DNA from: CAZODA01 sp964578485
Lineage (GTDB): Bacteria; Bacteroidota; Bacteroidia; Bacteroidales; Marinilabiliaceae
DNA length: 8,288 bases
Assembly (NCBI GenBank): GCA_964578485.1
Contig: CAZODA010000083.1
Span: 1 to 8,288 of the forward strand
Reading direction: 5' to 3'
Of this stretch, positions 1 to 5,747 are shown in pieces (within the stretch, counting starts at the first letter, position 1; each line of letters opens with the position of its first letter). Below the pieces are notes generated by a model. That model ran no database searches. It saw only the letters and a list, made by a program, of their open reading frames with translations, and was not told where the DNA came from. A program made the position numbers and the translations under genes.

Positions 1-160
1 AAGGGAGAGTATAGTACTCACTCCAACTAGCTTGCGCCATTATGGTTATAGCATCAAGTGAGATATCACCGGCATTTTGGGTTTGTATTAAGCCTATATT
101 AAATGCTGAGGCTGCTGCAAATAATATTGCAACACAGCCAAATATAATTTTTTTGTACAT
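1..160 (-). CDS. NVEALA-type exported peptide precursor D (partial, 3' end beyond window)
   Basis: The ATG at 160 opens a frame that stays open to the window edge (53 residues visible). The N-terminus MYKKIIFGCVAILFAAASAF is a short basic start plus a hydrophobic helix. It is followed by the conserved block DISLDAITIMAQA (residues 32-44), which corresponds in position and character to the NVEALA motif region of the Bacteroidota NVEALA family. The core then begins SWSEYYTLP and matches none of the other three precursors here. Leader residues differ from copies A and C at several positions (Ile6, Ile12, Ser18, Gln28-Asn29), and the leader DNA is closest to copy B. The start is set by alignment with the other copies; no Shine-Dalgarno sequence is present. 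It is probably secreted or envelope-associated. The role is unknown and the C-terminus is not visible. Confidence 0.85.
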   Translation of the reverse strand, partial: MYKKIIFGCVAILFAAASAFNIGLIQTQNAGDISLDAITIMAQASWSEYYTLP

Positions 161-245
161 TTTAAATTAAATTTTAATGATGCTTGTTTCGTGTATTTTA
201 AGCATCTTCTTTTTAAACACAAAAAAAGATTACTTGCCTTGCTAA
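161..245 (-). promoter_or_regulatory. Conserved 5' leader of precursor D
   Basis: Positions 162-245 are identical base for base to 7288-7371 upstream of precursor A. The block contains the inverted repeat gatgctt (179-185) / aagcatc (200-206) and a second pair gtgt (191-194) / acac (217-220) that interleaves with it. Similarity stops abruptly at 245/246, where copies A and C continue with gtagatcttacgcagagg. The transposase segment lies beyond that point. This is probably a transcribed 5' untranslated region controlling the precursor; no promoter match was found within it. Confidence 0.6.
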
Positions 246-274
246 TATTTATTGTCATAGCAGCTGTTTTAGAT

Positions 275-853
275 TTATATATTAATTTTAGAATATTCTG
301 AATTGAATTTATCATCCTTCCAATTATCGGGATTACTAATAATGTAATCTGATATCCTTTGATATTCATCATCATCACGGATGACATGGTCATAAAATCG
401 GGGTTGCCAACCGTTTTTCAAATTTAATCGGTTAGCATGTTTGGTGACTGCAGATTTGTAGGAACGAATTATGGTAGATATAGAATTAGGTTTAGGTGAT
501 ATTTCGGCCATTTTTTCATTTTTCTGTAGAGACGTTGCATGCAACGTCTCTACTGCATGTAACGTTTTCTGTAAATTCGGTTTGTTTAAGATCAATATCC
601 CATGTATATGATTAGGCATCACCACAAAATCGCCTAATTCAACAAATGGTGCATGATTTGGAATTTTATACCATAGGATATTTACAATTATCCCTAATTG
701 GAATAATTTTATTTTGCCATTTATGATTTTTCCAAAAAAATGTTCCATGTTTTTGGTGCAAATTGTGATAAAATATGCACCACTCCATTCGTAATTCCAC
801 CATTGGGCCCGGATAGACTTTATTCTATATTTATTTTGAAATTTTTCTTTCAT
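275..853 (-). CDS. REP-associated tyrosine transposase (RAYT, Y1/HUH family)
   Basis: A 192-residue protein of the TnpA-REP (Y1_Tnp) family. These are single-strand HUH endonucleases related to IS200/IS605 transposases and linked to REP palindromes. Visible hallmarks are the HUH motif MPNHIHGILIL (His82 and His84) and the C-terminal block RISDYIISNPDNW. Its Tyr170 aligns with the nucleophile-containing DYIYINP segment of the E. coli homologue. N-terminal WSGAYFITICTKN is the usual first beta strand. I chose the ATG at 853 (MKEKF); an open extension reaches 907 but lacks family similarity and would overlap the upstream ORF. The linker after the HUH strand carries a 45-bp in-frame insertion (residues 97-111) containing a REP-like palindrome. 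The frame is intact and the catalytic residues are present, so the protein may be active. It sits between a repeated ORF (ends 867) and precursor D. Confidence 0.9.
   Translation of the reverse strand: MKEKFQNKYRIKSIRAQWWNYEWSGAYFITICTKNMEHFFGKIINGKIKLFQLGIIVNILWYKIPNHAPFVELGDFVVMPNHIHGILILNKPNLQKTLHAVETLHATSLQKNEKMAEISPKPNSISTIIRSYKSAVTKHANRLNLKNGWQPRFYDHVIRDDDEYQRISDYIISNPDNWKDDKFNSEYSKINI
520..573. repeat. REP-like palindrome inserted in frame within the transposase gene
   Basis: Positions 526-553 form a perfect 28-bp palindrome. Its left half is gtagagacgttgca (526-539) and its right half is the exact reverse complement. The foot of the stem is GTAG, the tetranucleotide known at the base of REPs used by E. 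coli TnpA-REP. The 9-bp word ttttctgta occurs at 520-528 and again at 565-573, exactly 45 bp apart. A second partial copy of the arm, tgcatgtaacgt, lies at 554-565. In protein terms LQK occurs on both sides of TLHAVETLHATS, so removing 45 bp would restore a continuous linker. Confidence 0.85.
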
Positions 854-866
854 CAGAAATAGGTAA

Positions 867-1100
867 TTAATAAAACAATTTGCCATTAACATATTGATTA
901 AGAGCAAACAGTCTTACAAATAAATATGTTGTTTCATGAAATTTGTCCCCATCAAAATTATTAAGCAGACAGTCCGAGAAAAGAAAAATATTTACGGAAC
1001 TGTTGAAAGAATTATTTTCTACTGCAGGTTTAGGGGTAGCAACAGAAAAATCTTTAAGAAAAGAATATGGATAAAATGGGTGTTGAATATGGTCGGGCAT
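867..1100 (-). CDS. Unrecognised 77-residue ORF sharing its N-terminus with the ORF at 7477-7869
   Basis: I do not recognise this protein. It begins MPDHIQHPFYPYSFLKDF. The first 45 residues match the ORF at 7477-7869 except for Tyr12 (His there). Five bases differ across those codons: four are silent third-position changes and one is Y12H. Read in the opposite-strand frame, all five would change amino acids. This pattern favours real minus-strand coding, although five changes is a small sample. After residue 48 the two ORFs diverge completely; here the tail reads FDGDKFHETTYLFVRLFALN and then ends in NGKLFY. The stop lies 13 bp before the transposase start, so the two could be co-transcribed. 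The divergent tail may be a by-product of the rearrangement that brought in the transposase. Confidence 0.4.
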   Translation of the reverse strand: MPDHIQHPFYPYSFLKDFSVATPKPAVENNSFNSSVNIFLFSDCLLNNFDGDKFHETTYLFVRLFALNQYVNGKLFY

Positions 1101-1180
1101 AATGGGCCGAGATTAAATTTGTATTTAAGGTTTATTTTTTCATTTAATTAAAACAAATATAAACAAATTTTTCTTAAAAA
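956..1180. repeat. Roughly 200-bp direct repeat, copy 1
   Basis: This segment matches 7728-7955 with only scattered substitutions from 964 to 1150. It then continues with a small indel (copy 2 has extra bases around 7924-7931) into the shared AT-rich stretch with the word caaatata. It spans the first part of the 77-residue ORF and its upstream region. Each copy lies upstream of an NVEALA-type precursor, which suggests duplication of a larger unit. Confidence 0.8.
1154..1161 (-). promoter_or_regulatory. Possible Bacteroidota -7 promoter element
   Basis: The reverse strand reads TATATTTG, an exact match to the Bacteroidota -7 consensus TAnnTTTG. It sits 54 bp before the ATG of the 77-residue ORF. 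No TTTG-like -33 box is found 19-21 bp upstream, so this is a weak candidate. The same element in repeat copy 2 has a better partner. Confidence 0.3.
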
Positions 1181-1320
1181 GTATGAGGGATAATCAATTA
1201 CGAAGAGGTCAACGAAGTACGTCAATTTCTACGAATTAAGCCTAAACCCTAAATATATGATGCTTTCGGTACATTGTTTACTGATATTATAATATTTTGT
1301 TTTAGCTTAAAGAATATACA

Positions 1321-2508
1321 TTATCTAAATTTGATAAAGGATAGAACAGGGTTGCTGTTTTCATTTATATTTTCATCCACCTGAGATAGAATAGGGGGAG
1401 GATCTATCCCTTGCTTTTTATAAATCTCAAAGATTAGTTTAAAATATTCTGCATTTGAAATTGTAATAAAAGTGTCATCCCATATTGATATCGGCACACC
1501 GTAATCTATTCTTCTATAATAATCCATAGTATCTTTTATGTTGTAAATCTTTCTATCAACTTTGTCAAACAAAAAGAAACACTCTTTATTTTTTAAGGCA
1601 TATCTAACAAATAAGTATTTTGAGGACTCAAGTACTAAGTAAATCCAAGCAAATTCTTTTCTAAGATTGGATTTTAAGAAATTATCAATTTCGCCCTCAG
1701 TGGAATTAACATTGATTGGTGGCATGAAATCAGTACCGAAATCAATTTGGTATTTTTTCTTAATAGAGTCATTATAAATATGGAAAATATCAAAACTTGC
1801 AATTTCAGGTCCAAATACAATGGTATCTCCATAATAGCTAAGATAACTATAACCACCTACTAAACTACTGATAGGATTTGTTTCGGAATATATATATTCA
1901 AATGCGGATTGATAAATGTTAAACCCATTACAAAAAAGTAATCGCGATAATTTTGGGAATTCATCCATGTTATACGAAGGCAAAAAACCGGAATATACTA
2001 TTTTCTTGTCATTTTTAAGCTTGATAAAATCACGCACCATGTAATCCAAAGAGCTTTCTTCGACAAATTCATTGTTAAGGTTATAAGTTCTGAATTTAAA
2101 TCCTCTATTATCATATATTTCTATTAATTCACCATTTTTGGAAACTGAAAATTTGGAGATATCATAGTATCCTCCGGGTCCTCTATGCATATTAGCTATT
2201 TTTCCAAGATATTTACCGTTAATGTTAAAAATCTTTATTTCATGAAGCACCCTATCTAAAACAAAAATTTTATCATCTTCTATTAATACTTTCTCAATTT
2301 CCCCTATAAGGCTTTCCGATGATGTTTCTAATTGTACAAGAAAAGCATCTTCAATTAAATCGCTGAATTGGTTGTCATGAAATGATGTAGGGTTAATTTT
2401 CAAATGAATAACATCATTTTCATCCACTCCCACAGTGTTTATGTTTGATTTATTACATGCTGATAGAATAAAAATCAAGCAGTAAGTGCTAATTAATAAG
2501 TATTTCAT
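1321..2508 (-). CDS. Six-bladed beta-propeller lipoprotein
   Basis: A 395-residue protein of the Bacteroidota six-bladed beta-propeller lipoprotein group. A signal sequence, MKYLLISTYCLIFILSACNK, ends in lipobox LSAC with Cys18 as the likely lipidated residue. Residues about 55-120 carry the family pattern: LETSSESLIGEIEKVLIEDD, then a strand ending IFVLD, then INGKYLGKI. The glycine-rich turn RGPGG is at 109-113, where relatives have GRGPGEY. The rest is beta-rich with blade-like repeats and no catalytic motif I can name. The ATG at 2508 gives the complete signal; no Shine-Dalgarno sequence. It follows precursor C but is separated from it by a MITE-like element, so co-transcription is uncertain. 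Predicted location is envelope membrane, facing the periplasm or cell surface. A role as partner or receptor for the peptides is inference from gene order only. Confidence 0.85.
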   Translation of the reverse strand: MKYLLISTYCLIFILSACNKSNINTVGVDENDVIHLKINPTSFHDNQFSDLIEDAFLVQLETSSESLIGEIEKVLIEDDKIFVLDRVLHEIKIFNINGKYLGKIANMHRGPGGYYDISKFSVSKNGELIEIYDNRGFKFRTYNLNNEFVEESSLDYMVRDFIKLKNDKKIVYSGFLPSYNMDEFPKLSRLLFCNGFNIYQSAFEYIYSETNPISSLVGGYSYLSYYGDTIVFGPEIASFDIFHIYNDSIKKKYQIDFGTDFMPPINVNSTEGEIDNFLKSNLRKEFAWIYLVLESSKYLFVRYALKNKECFFLFDKVDRKIYNIKDTMDYYRRIDYGVPISIWDDTFITISNAEYFKLIFEIYKKQGIDPPPILSQVDENINENSNPVLSFIKFR

Positions 2509-2525
2509 TTGTCTTTATTTTTTAA

Positions 2526-2634
2526 GGGGCTGTCTAAAAAGTCGAATTATTGATAAATTGCAAGTCATACAAGGCTTATATTCAGCATTTTGCAAATTGC
2601 AAAATTCTCTTTTAAGTACTTTTTAGACAGCCCC
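2526..2634. mobile_element. 109-bp MITE-like element with perfect 17-bp terminal inverted repeats
   Basis: The left end ggggctgtctaaaaagt (2526-2542) and right end actttttagacagcccc (2618-2634) are exact reverse complements. The 75-bp interior has no coding capacity. Ends of this kind are typical of DDE-type insertion sequences, so this looks like a non-autonomous derivative. No clear target duplication is visible; the flanks are ttaa on the left and aaat on the right. It lies between the stop of precursor C and the start of the next propeller. Transcribed RNA could fold into a long stem that dampens read-through. Confidence 0.75.
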
Positions 2635-2646
2635 AAATTGAAGTAG

Positions 2647-3027
2647 TTAATTTCTTATACATCCATGATAACTACATCCACTGGGTCCGCCTGTATAATC
2701 ACAGTAATTTTGTATTCCCGGGAATTCTAGTTTTTGTGAGTAAGTCCATTCGCAAACGGTTTTCCATCCATAATGCGGAATCCAAATTTCAAAACAGTAT
2801 TCATTTTGTACATATTCTACAACAGTACAAGGTTGAGGATCGTCTTTATAGCCAATTGAATAATCTATACCTCCTCCATCACCACTTTCCCCTTGCGCTT
2901 GCGCCATTATGGTTATAGCATCGAGAGAGATATCACCGGCATCTTTTGTTTGTATTAATCCTATGTTAAATGCTGTGGCTGCTGCAAATAATAATGCTAC
3001 ACAGCCAAATAAAATTTTTTTGTACAT
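2647..3027 (-). CDS. NVEALA-type exported peptide precursor C (126 residues, 6-Cys core)
   Basis: The leader (residues 1-44) is identical to that of precursor A: a basic start, a hydrophobic helix at about 5-24, then DISLDAITIMAQA. The core begins QGESGDGGG and is the longest here, about 80 residues. It has six cysteines (67, 78, 92, 109, 118, 123) and many aromatics (for example IWIPHYGW). An even Cys count in an exported peptide suggests disulfides, but this is not shown. The likely boundary is after the Ala-Gln-Ala at 42-44; cleavage after Ala19 of ATAF is the other option for signal peptidase I. It has its own copy of the conserved 5' leader, starting right after the stop of the upstream propeller. 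The next propeller lies beyond the MITE. No modification enzyme is nearby and the function is unknown. Confidence 0.85.
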   Translation of the reverse strand: MYKKILFGCVALLFAAATAFNIGLIQTKDAGDISLDAITIMAQAQGESGDGGGIDYSIGYKDDPQPCTVVEYVQNEYCFEIWIPHYGWKTVCEWTYSQKLEFPGIQNYCDYTGGPSGCSYHGCIRN

Positions 3028-3056
3028 ATTAAATTAAATTTTAATGATGCTTGTTT
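2894..3056. repeat. 163-bp block identical to 7153-7315
   Basis: The block covers the leader-encoding half of precursor C and the first 29 bp of its 5' untranslated region, without a single mismatch to copy A. Identity ends sharply at the leader-core junction (tgcgcttgcgcc) on one side and within the 5' leader on the other. The adjoining cores share no similarity. Confidence 0.9.
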
Positions 3057-3165
3057 TATGTTTTTTAAGCATCTTGATTTTTAAACATAAAAAAGATTAC
3101 TTGCCTTGCTAAGTAGATCTTACGCAGAGGTGAAGAAACACTTGCGATTGCTTATAAAATTTAAC
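3028..3165 (-). promoter_or_regulatory. Conserved 5' leader of precursor C
   Basis: This matches 7287-7427 upstream of precursor A almost throughout, including gatcttacgcagaggtgaag. The inverted repeat gatgctt (3046-3052) / aagcatc (3067-3073) lies 18 bp before the ATG. A second pair, atgt (3058-3061) / acat (3085-3088), replaces the gtgt/acac pair of copies A and D, so both sides changed together. No clear TTTG/TAnnTTTG promoter is present. The block could serve as an untranslated regulatory leader or contain an unrecognised promoter. Confidence 0.55.
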
Positions 3166-3190
3166 CGTTTAAACACTTCTACACCTTGCG

Positions 3191-4336
3191 TTAGTTAACA
3201 TAAACCAAAAACGGATTATCATCTATCCTTATATGAACTGTTCGTCCTCCAATTTGTATTGTTTTTTCATCGATGGTCTCTTCTTCTTTAAAAAAATCCA
3301 ATGGATAGCATGCAAAAACAATTGAATTTTCGGAATTATCTATTGGCAACTGTAGGGAGGGAACATCAGGAAGGTCTAAAAATTTCGAAATATTACTTTT
3401 ATAATAAATTTTTTCAGGATTGTTTTTTGCAAATGCATAGCAACTATTATTATTATCGTCCAATCCCACTAAAAAATAATCATTGTAAAAGGCAACATAT
3501 AGTACATGGGGTATATAATTCTTTTCTTTCGCTTTTCCACGAAAAGAAGTACGAGAATTGAGCATTAAATCTTTCGCCATCTGATCAGGAATTTTTTTAT
3601 TCCCAATATCAAATTGATAGAGCAGCTTGAAATCTTCATCATGAAATTTAAACAAACCAAAAATATCGGGAGAAACCAAATACAAGTCATCAGAATGTTT
3701 GATGAAATTGGAAGATAGGATTAGGTTAGAAGATAAGGGATATGGGCTATGATCGGAGGATACGTATTTTTGCAGAATTCTCTGTTGTAAAAAACTGAAA
3801 TTTCCAACATAATATTTTTCTGATTTTCCTACATAATTACAATATAAAAACAAGTGATCATCATCTTTATAAGATATACTCATACTGTAGAAATCTTCAG
3901 ACTCTGCTTTTCTGATAAAATTTCCGTTATAATCATATTCGATAAGATTACGTGAGTTGTCAACAACACTTATGCATTGTTTTTCAGTATTAGCAGAAAA
4001 AGAGCTTAGTAAAGTAATTTCACCTGGGCCTCGCCCTGATTTTAATTTTGTAATAAATTTTCCTGAAGTATCAAAAAAATAAAGATTGAAATGAGACAAA
4101 ATGAAGATCCTATTATTTGTAGCATCAATAAAAGCTTTCTGTATACTACTTAATAAACCCTCATTTGAGGCTTCAAGTTTTATTATTTCAGGAACAGACT
4201 TTCGCAATTTTAAATCTGCTTCAATAGCATCTTCAAAATACAGGGTTTTTACATCTGAAATAGTCTTGTCTGTTTTTTCATTGCAACAGACAAAAAATGA
4301 CATAATAAGAAGGCAAAATAATATGTTTTTTCTCAT
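3191..4336 (-). CDS. Six-bladed beta-propeller lipoprotein
   Basis: A 381-residue relative of the other three propellers. The N-terminal MRKNILFCLLIMSFFVCCNE is a lipoprotein-like signal, but its lipobox FVCC is not canonical: either Cys17 or Cys18 could be lipidated. LEASNEGLLSSIQKAFI precedes the first blade, which ends IFILS. It is followed by FFDTSGKFITKL and the family turn GRGPGEI at 101-107. The remaining length is beta-rich, and no enzymatic residues are recognisable. The ATG at 4336 is supported by the complete signal. It lies 70 bp after precursor B, with a hairpin in between and no promoter seen, so it probably belongs to the same transcript. Precursor C's 5' leader starts just after its stop. 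Binding of a peptide or glycan is a guess from the fold. Confidence 0.85.
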   Translation of the reverse strand: MRKNILFCLLIMSFFVCCNEKTDKTISDVKTLYFEDAIEADLKLRKSVPEIIKLEASNEGLLSSIQKAFIDATNNRIFILSHFNLYFFDTSGKFITKLKSGRGPGEITLLSSFSANTEKQCISVVDNSRNLIEYDYNGNFIRKAESEDFYSMSISYKDDDHLFLYCNYVGKSEKYYVGNFSFLQQRILQKYVSSDHSPYPLSSNLILSSNFIKHSDDLYLVSPDIFGLFKFHDEDFKLLYQFDIGNKKIPDQMAKDLMLNSRTSFRGKAKEKNYIPHVLYVAFYNDYFLVGLDDNNNSCYAFAKNNPEKIYYKSNISKFLDLPDVPSLQLPIDNSENSIVFACYPLDFFKEEETIDEKTIQIGGRTVHIRIDDNPFLVYVN

Positions 4337-4365
4337 ATTTTTAAGTTGTTAAAATGGATATAATA

Positions 4366-4392
4366 CCTGTTAGTCATTTTTTGACTAACCGG
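4366..4392 (-). promoter_or_regulatory. Intercistronic hairpin between precursor B and propeller
   Basis: Arms at 4366-4376 and 4382-4392 pair over 11 bp with one mismatch, around a 5-nt T loop. The perfect core is gttagtca/tgactaac. In the minus-strand RNA it starts 14 nt after the stop of precursor B and is followed by ggtattatatcc, with no U-tract. A standard intrinsic terminator is therefore unlikely. An RNA processing or stabilising hairpin that sets different levels of peptide and propeller fits better. Confidence 0.5.
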
Positions 4393-4406
4393 ATTTTTTA
4401 AAAATT

Positions 4407-4676
4407 TCAACGACAGGTACAATGGTTACAATCTCCTCCTCCTGGCTCAGAAATAATAGCTGCACAAGCTATGGTACCGTCATAAAAATCATAGCAAGTT
4501 GCACCTGGAATAATACAATCATAACCAGCCTCTCCACTTTGCGCTTGCGCCATTATGGTTATAGCATCAAGTGAGATATCACCGGCATCTTTTGTTTGTA
4601 TTAATCCTATATTAAATGCTGAGGCTGCTGCAAATAATATTGCTATGCTGCCAAATAAAATTTTTTTATAAGCCAT
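4407..4676 (-). CDS. NVEALA-type exported peptide precursor B (89 residues, 6-Cys core)
   Basis: It starts at ATG 4676 (MAYKKILFGS); an in-frame TTG at 4682 is possible but unneeded. The leader resembles the others but has Ala2 inserted and Ser10 in place of the leader Cys, and then carries DISLDAITIMAQA (33-45). The core QSGEAGYDC... contains six cysteines (54, 61, 71, 83, 86, 88) and ends DCNHCTCR. That CxxCxC arrangement could form disulfides or bind metal. The start lies 6 bp after the stop of the upstream propeller, implying translational coupling. Unlike A, C and D it has no conserved 5' leader, and the similarity stops at the start codon. Its leader DNA groups with copy D rather than A and C. 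Function unknown. Confidence 0.85.
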   Translation of the reverse strand: MAYKKILFGSIAILFAAASAFNIGLIQTKDAGDISLDAITIMAQAQSGEAGYDCIIPGATCYDFYDGTIACAAIISEPGGGDCNHCTCR

Positions 4677-4682
4677 TATCAA

Positions 4683-5747
4683 TTAGTATTCTACAACAAT
4701 TGGATTTTCATTTTCATTCTCATTATTCATAAACATAATAAAGTTTGTTGTTTCATCTCCAACTCCAATAGTTGAGAGGCATTGAAAATCACTATTATTT
4801 AAAATATCTTCGGGATTATAGCTAATTGTTTTCCAAGCAGCAGCATTTTTATTATGTACCGAAACCAGTCGTTTTTTATTCATATAAAATTCAACGAGGG
4901 TTAGTGTTTTTATTTGCTTTAGCGTTCTAATGTGTGCATACTCTGATATTTGTCTCAAATAATCGTACTCATATTCTGAAAACAGATGCAACAAGGCTTG
5001 AGACGATAAAAAACTTTCTTCGCAAAGAATTTTACTCTCTTTATAAGTATTGTCAAGAAGGGAAAATCTAACAACTCCATTAGACATGCCTTTTTGGAAA
5101 ATTAATTCATCTTGGAATTTTTCAAATTGGACCGCTTTAAAAACAAGAAAAGGGATCTCACTTTTTAAATATGAAGAAATTTCATTTCCTTCTCCATCAG
5201 AGTGTGTTAAGCTATGCTCATTTTGTCCTGTTAAAAGAAAAATGCTGTTTTTATTTATGATGTAGAATTTATTAATCACATATGGATAGTCAATGCTTGC
5301 GAAGTATTCCCATGAATTGTTTTTGTAATGATATTTTTTGATAGTGCTATAATCACAAATCCATATTTCGATTTCTTCTTTGTCGTTTATATAAATATTG
5401 AAATCTGAAATCATTGTATATTCACCTGGTCCTCTTCCACTCTTTTTTAGAGAAGAAATAAATTTGCCATCTTCATTGAATTGAAGTATTTCTTTTTCTT
5501 CGGAAAGAATAAAAAAGGACTTTTTTCTTTTTACAATCTTTGCTATTCTCCCAATTAGTGATTCATCTATTGTTTCCAGTGCTGTATATATGCCTTGTTT
5601 GCCAAATAGCTGATCTAAACTTTTAACAGTTTCTCCCTTTAAGTTGAAACTTTTGATAAGACAATTGTCTGATTGCATTTTTTCTTTACAGGAAGTGAAA
5701 ATAAGAAGAAGAGAACAAATATAAAATACTATTATCTTTTTTGTCAT
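4683..5747 (-). CDS. Six-bladed beta-propeller lipoprotein
   Basis: A 354-residue protein, the shortest propeller here. MTKKIIVFYICSLLLIFTSC is a classical lipoprotein signal with lipobox FTSC and Cys20. The early blade reads LETIDESLIGRIAKIVKRKK and is followed by FNEDGKFISSL. The full consensus turn GRGPGEYTMISDFNI starts at 104, the best match to the family among the four. The start ATG overlaps the stop of the upstream propeller in ATGA (5744-5747), and precursor B follows after 6 bp. These three genes are therefore tightly coupled. Likely tethered to the envelope; ligand unknown. Confidence 0.87.
   Translation of the reverse strand: MTKKIIVFYICSLLLIFTSCKEKMQSDNCLIKSFNLKGETVKSLDQLFGKQGIYTALETIDESLIGRIAKIVKRKKSFFILSEEKEILQFNEDGKFISSLKKSGRGPGEYTMISDFNIYINDKEEIEIWICDYSTIKKYHYKNNSWEYFASIDYPYVINKFYIINKNSIFLLTGQNEHSLTHSDGEGNEISSYLKSEIPFLVFKAVQFEKFQDELIFQKGMSNGVVRFSLLDNTYKESKILCEESFLSSQALLHLFSEYEYDYLRQISEYAHIRTLKQIKTLTLVEFYMNKKRLVSVHNKNAAAWKTISYNPEDILNNSDFQCLSTIGVGDETTNFIMFMNNENENENPIVVEY

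Noticed and set aside
854..907. N-terminal extension of the transposase to 907
   Set aside because: The extra 18 residues lack family similarity and would overlap the upstream ORF; the ATG at 853 gives the usual start.
888..930. Inverted repeat aacatatt ... aatatgtt as a transposon end hairpin
   Set aside because: A/T-only 8-bp arms with a long loop inside the tail of the 77-residue ORF; too weak to call.
953..960. Reverse-strand TAATTTTG before the transposase
   Set aside because: The -7 match is exact but no -33 box is present at the right distance, and it lies inside the 77-residue ORF.
936..1151. Plus-strand ORF of 71 codons over repeat copy 1
   Set aside because: All five substitutions relative to repeat copy 2 in the shared 45-codon stretch would change amino acids in this frame, while four of five are silent in the minus frame.
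1284..1295. 12-bp palindrome atattataatat downstream of the propeller at 1321-2508
   Set aside because: Pure A/T palindrome in an AT-rich spacer; no U-tract or conservation to support a terminator or operator.
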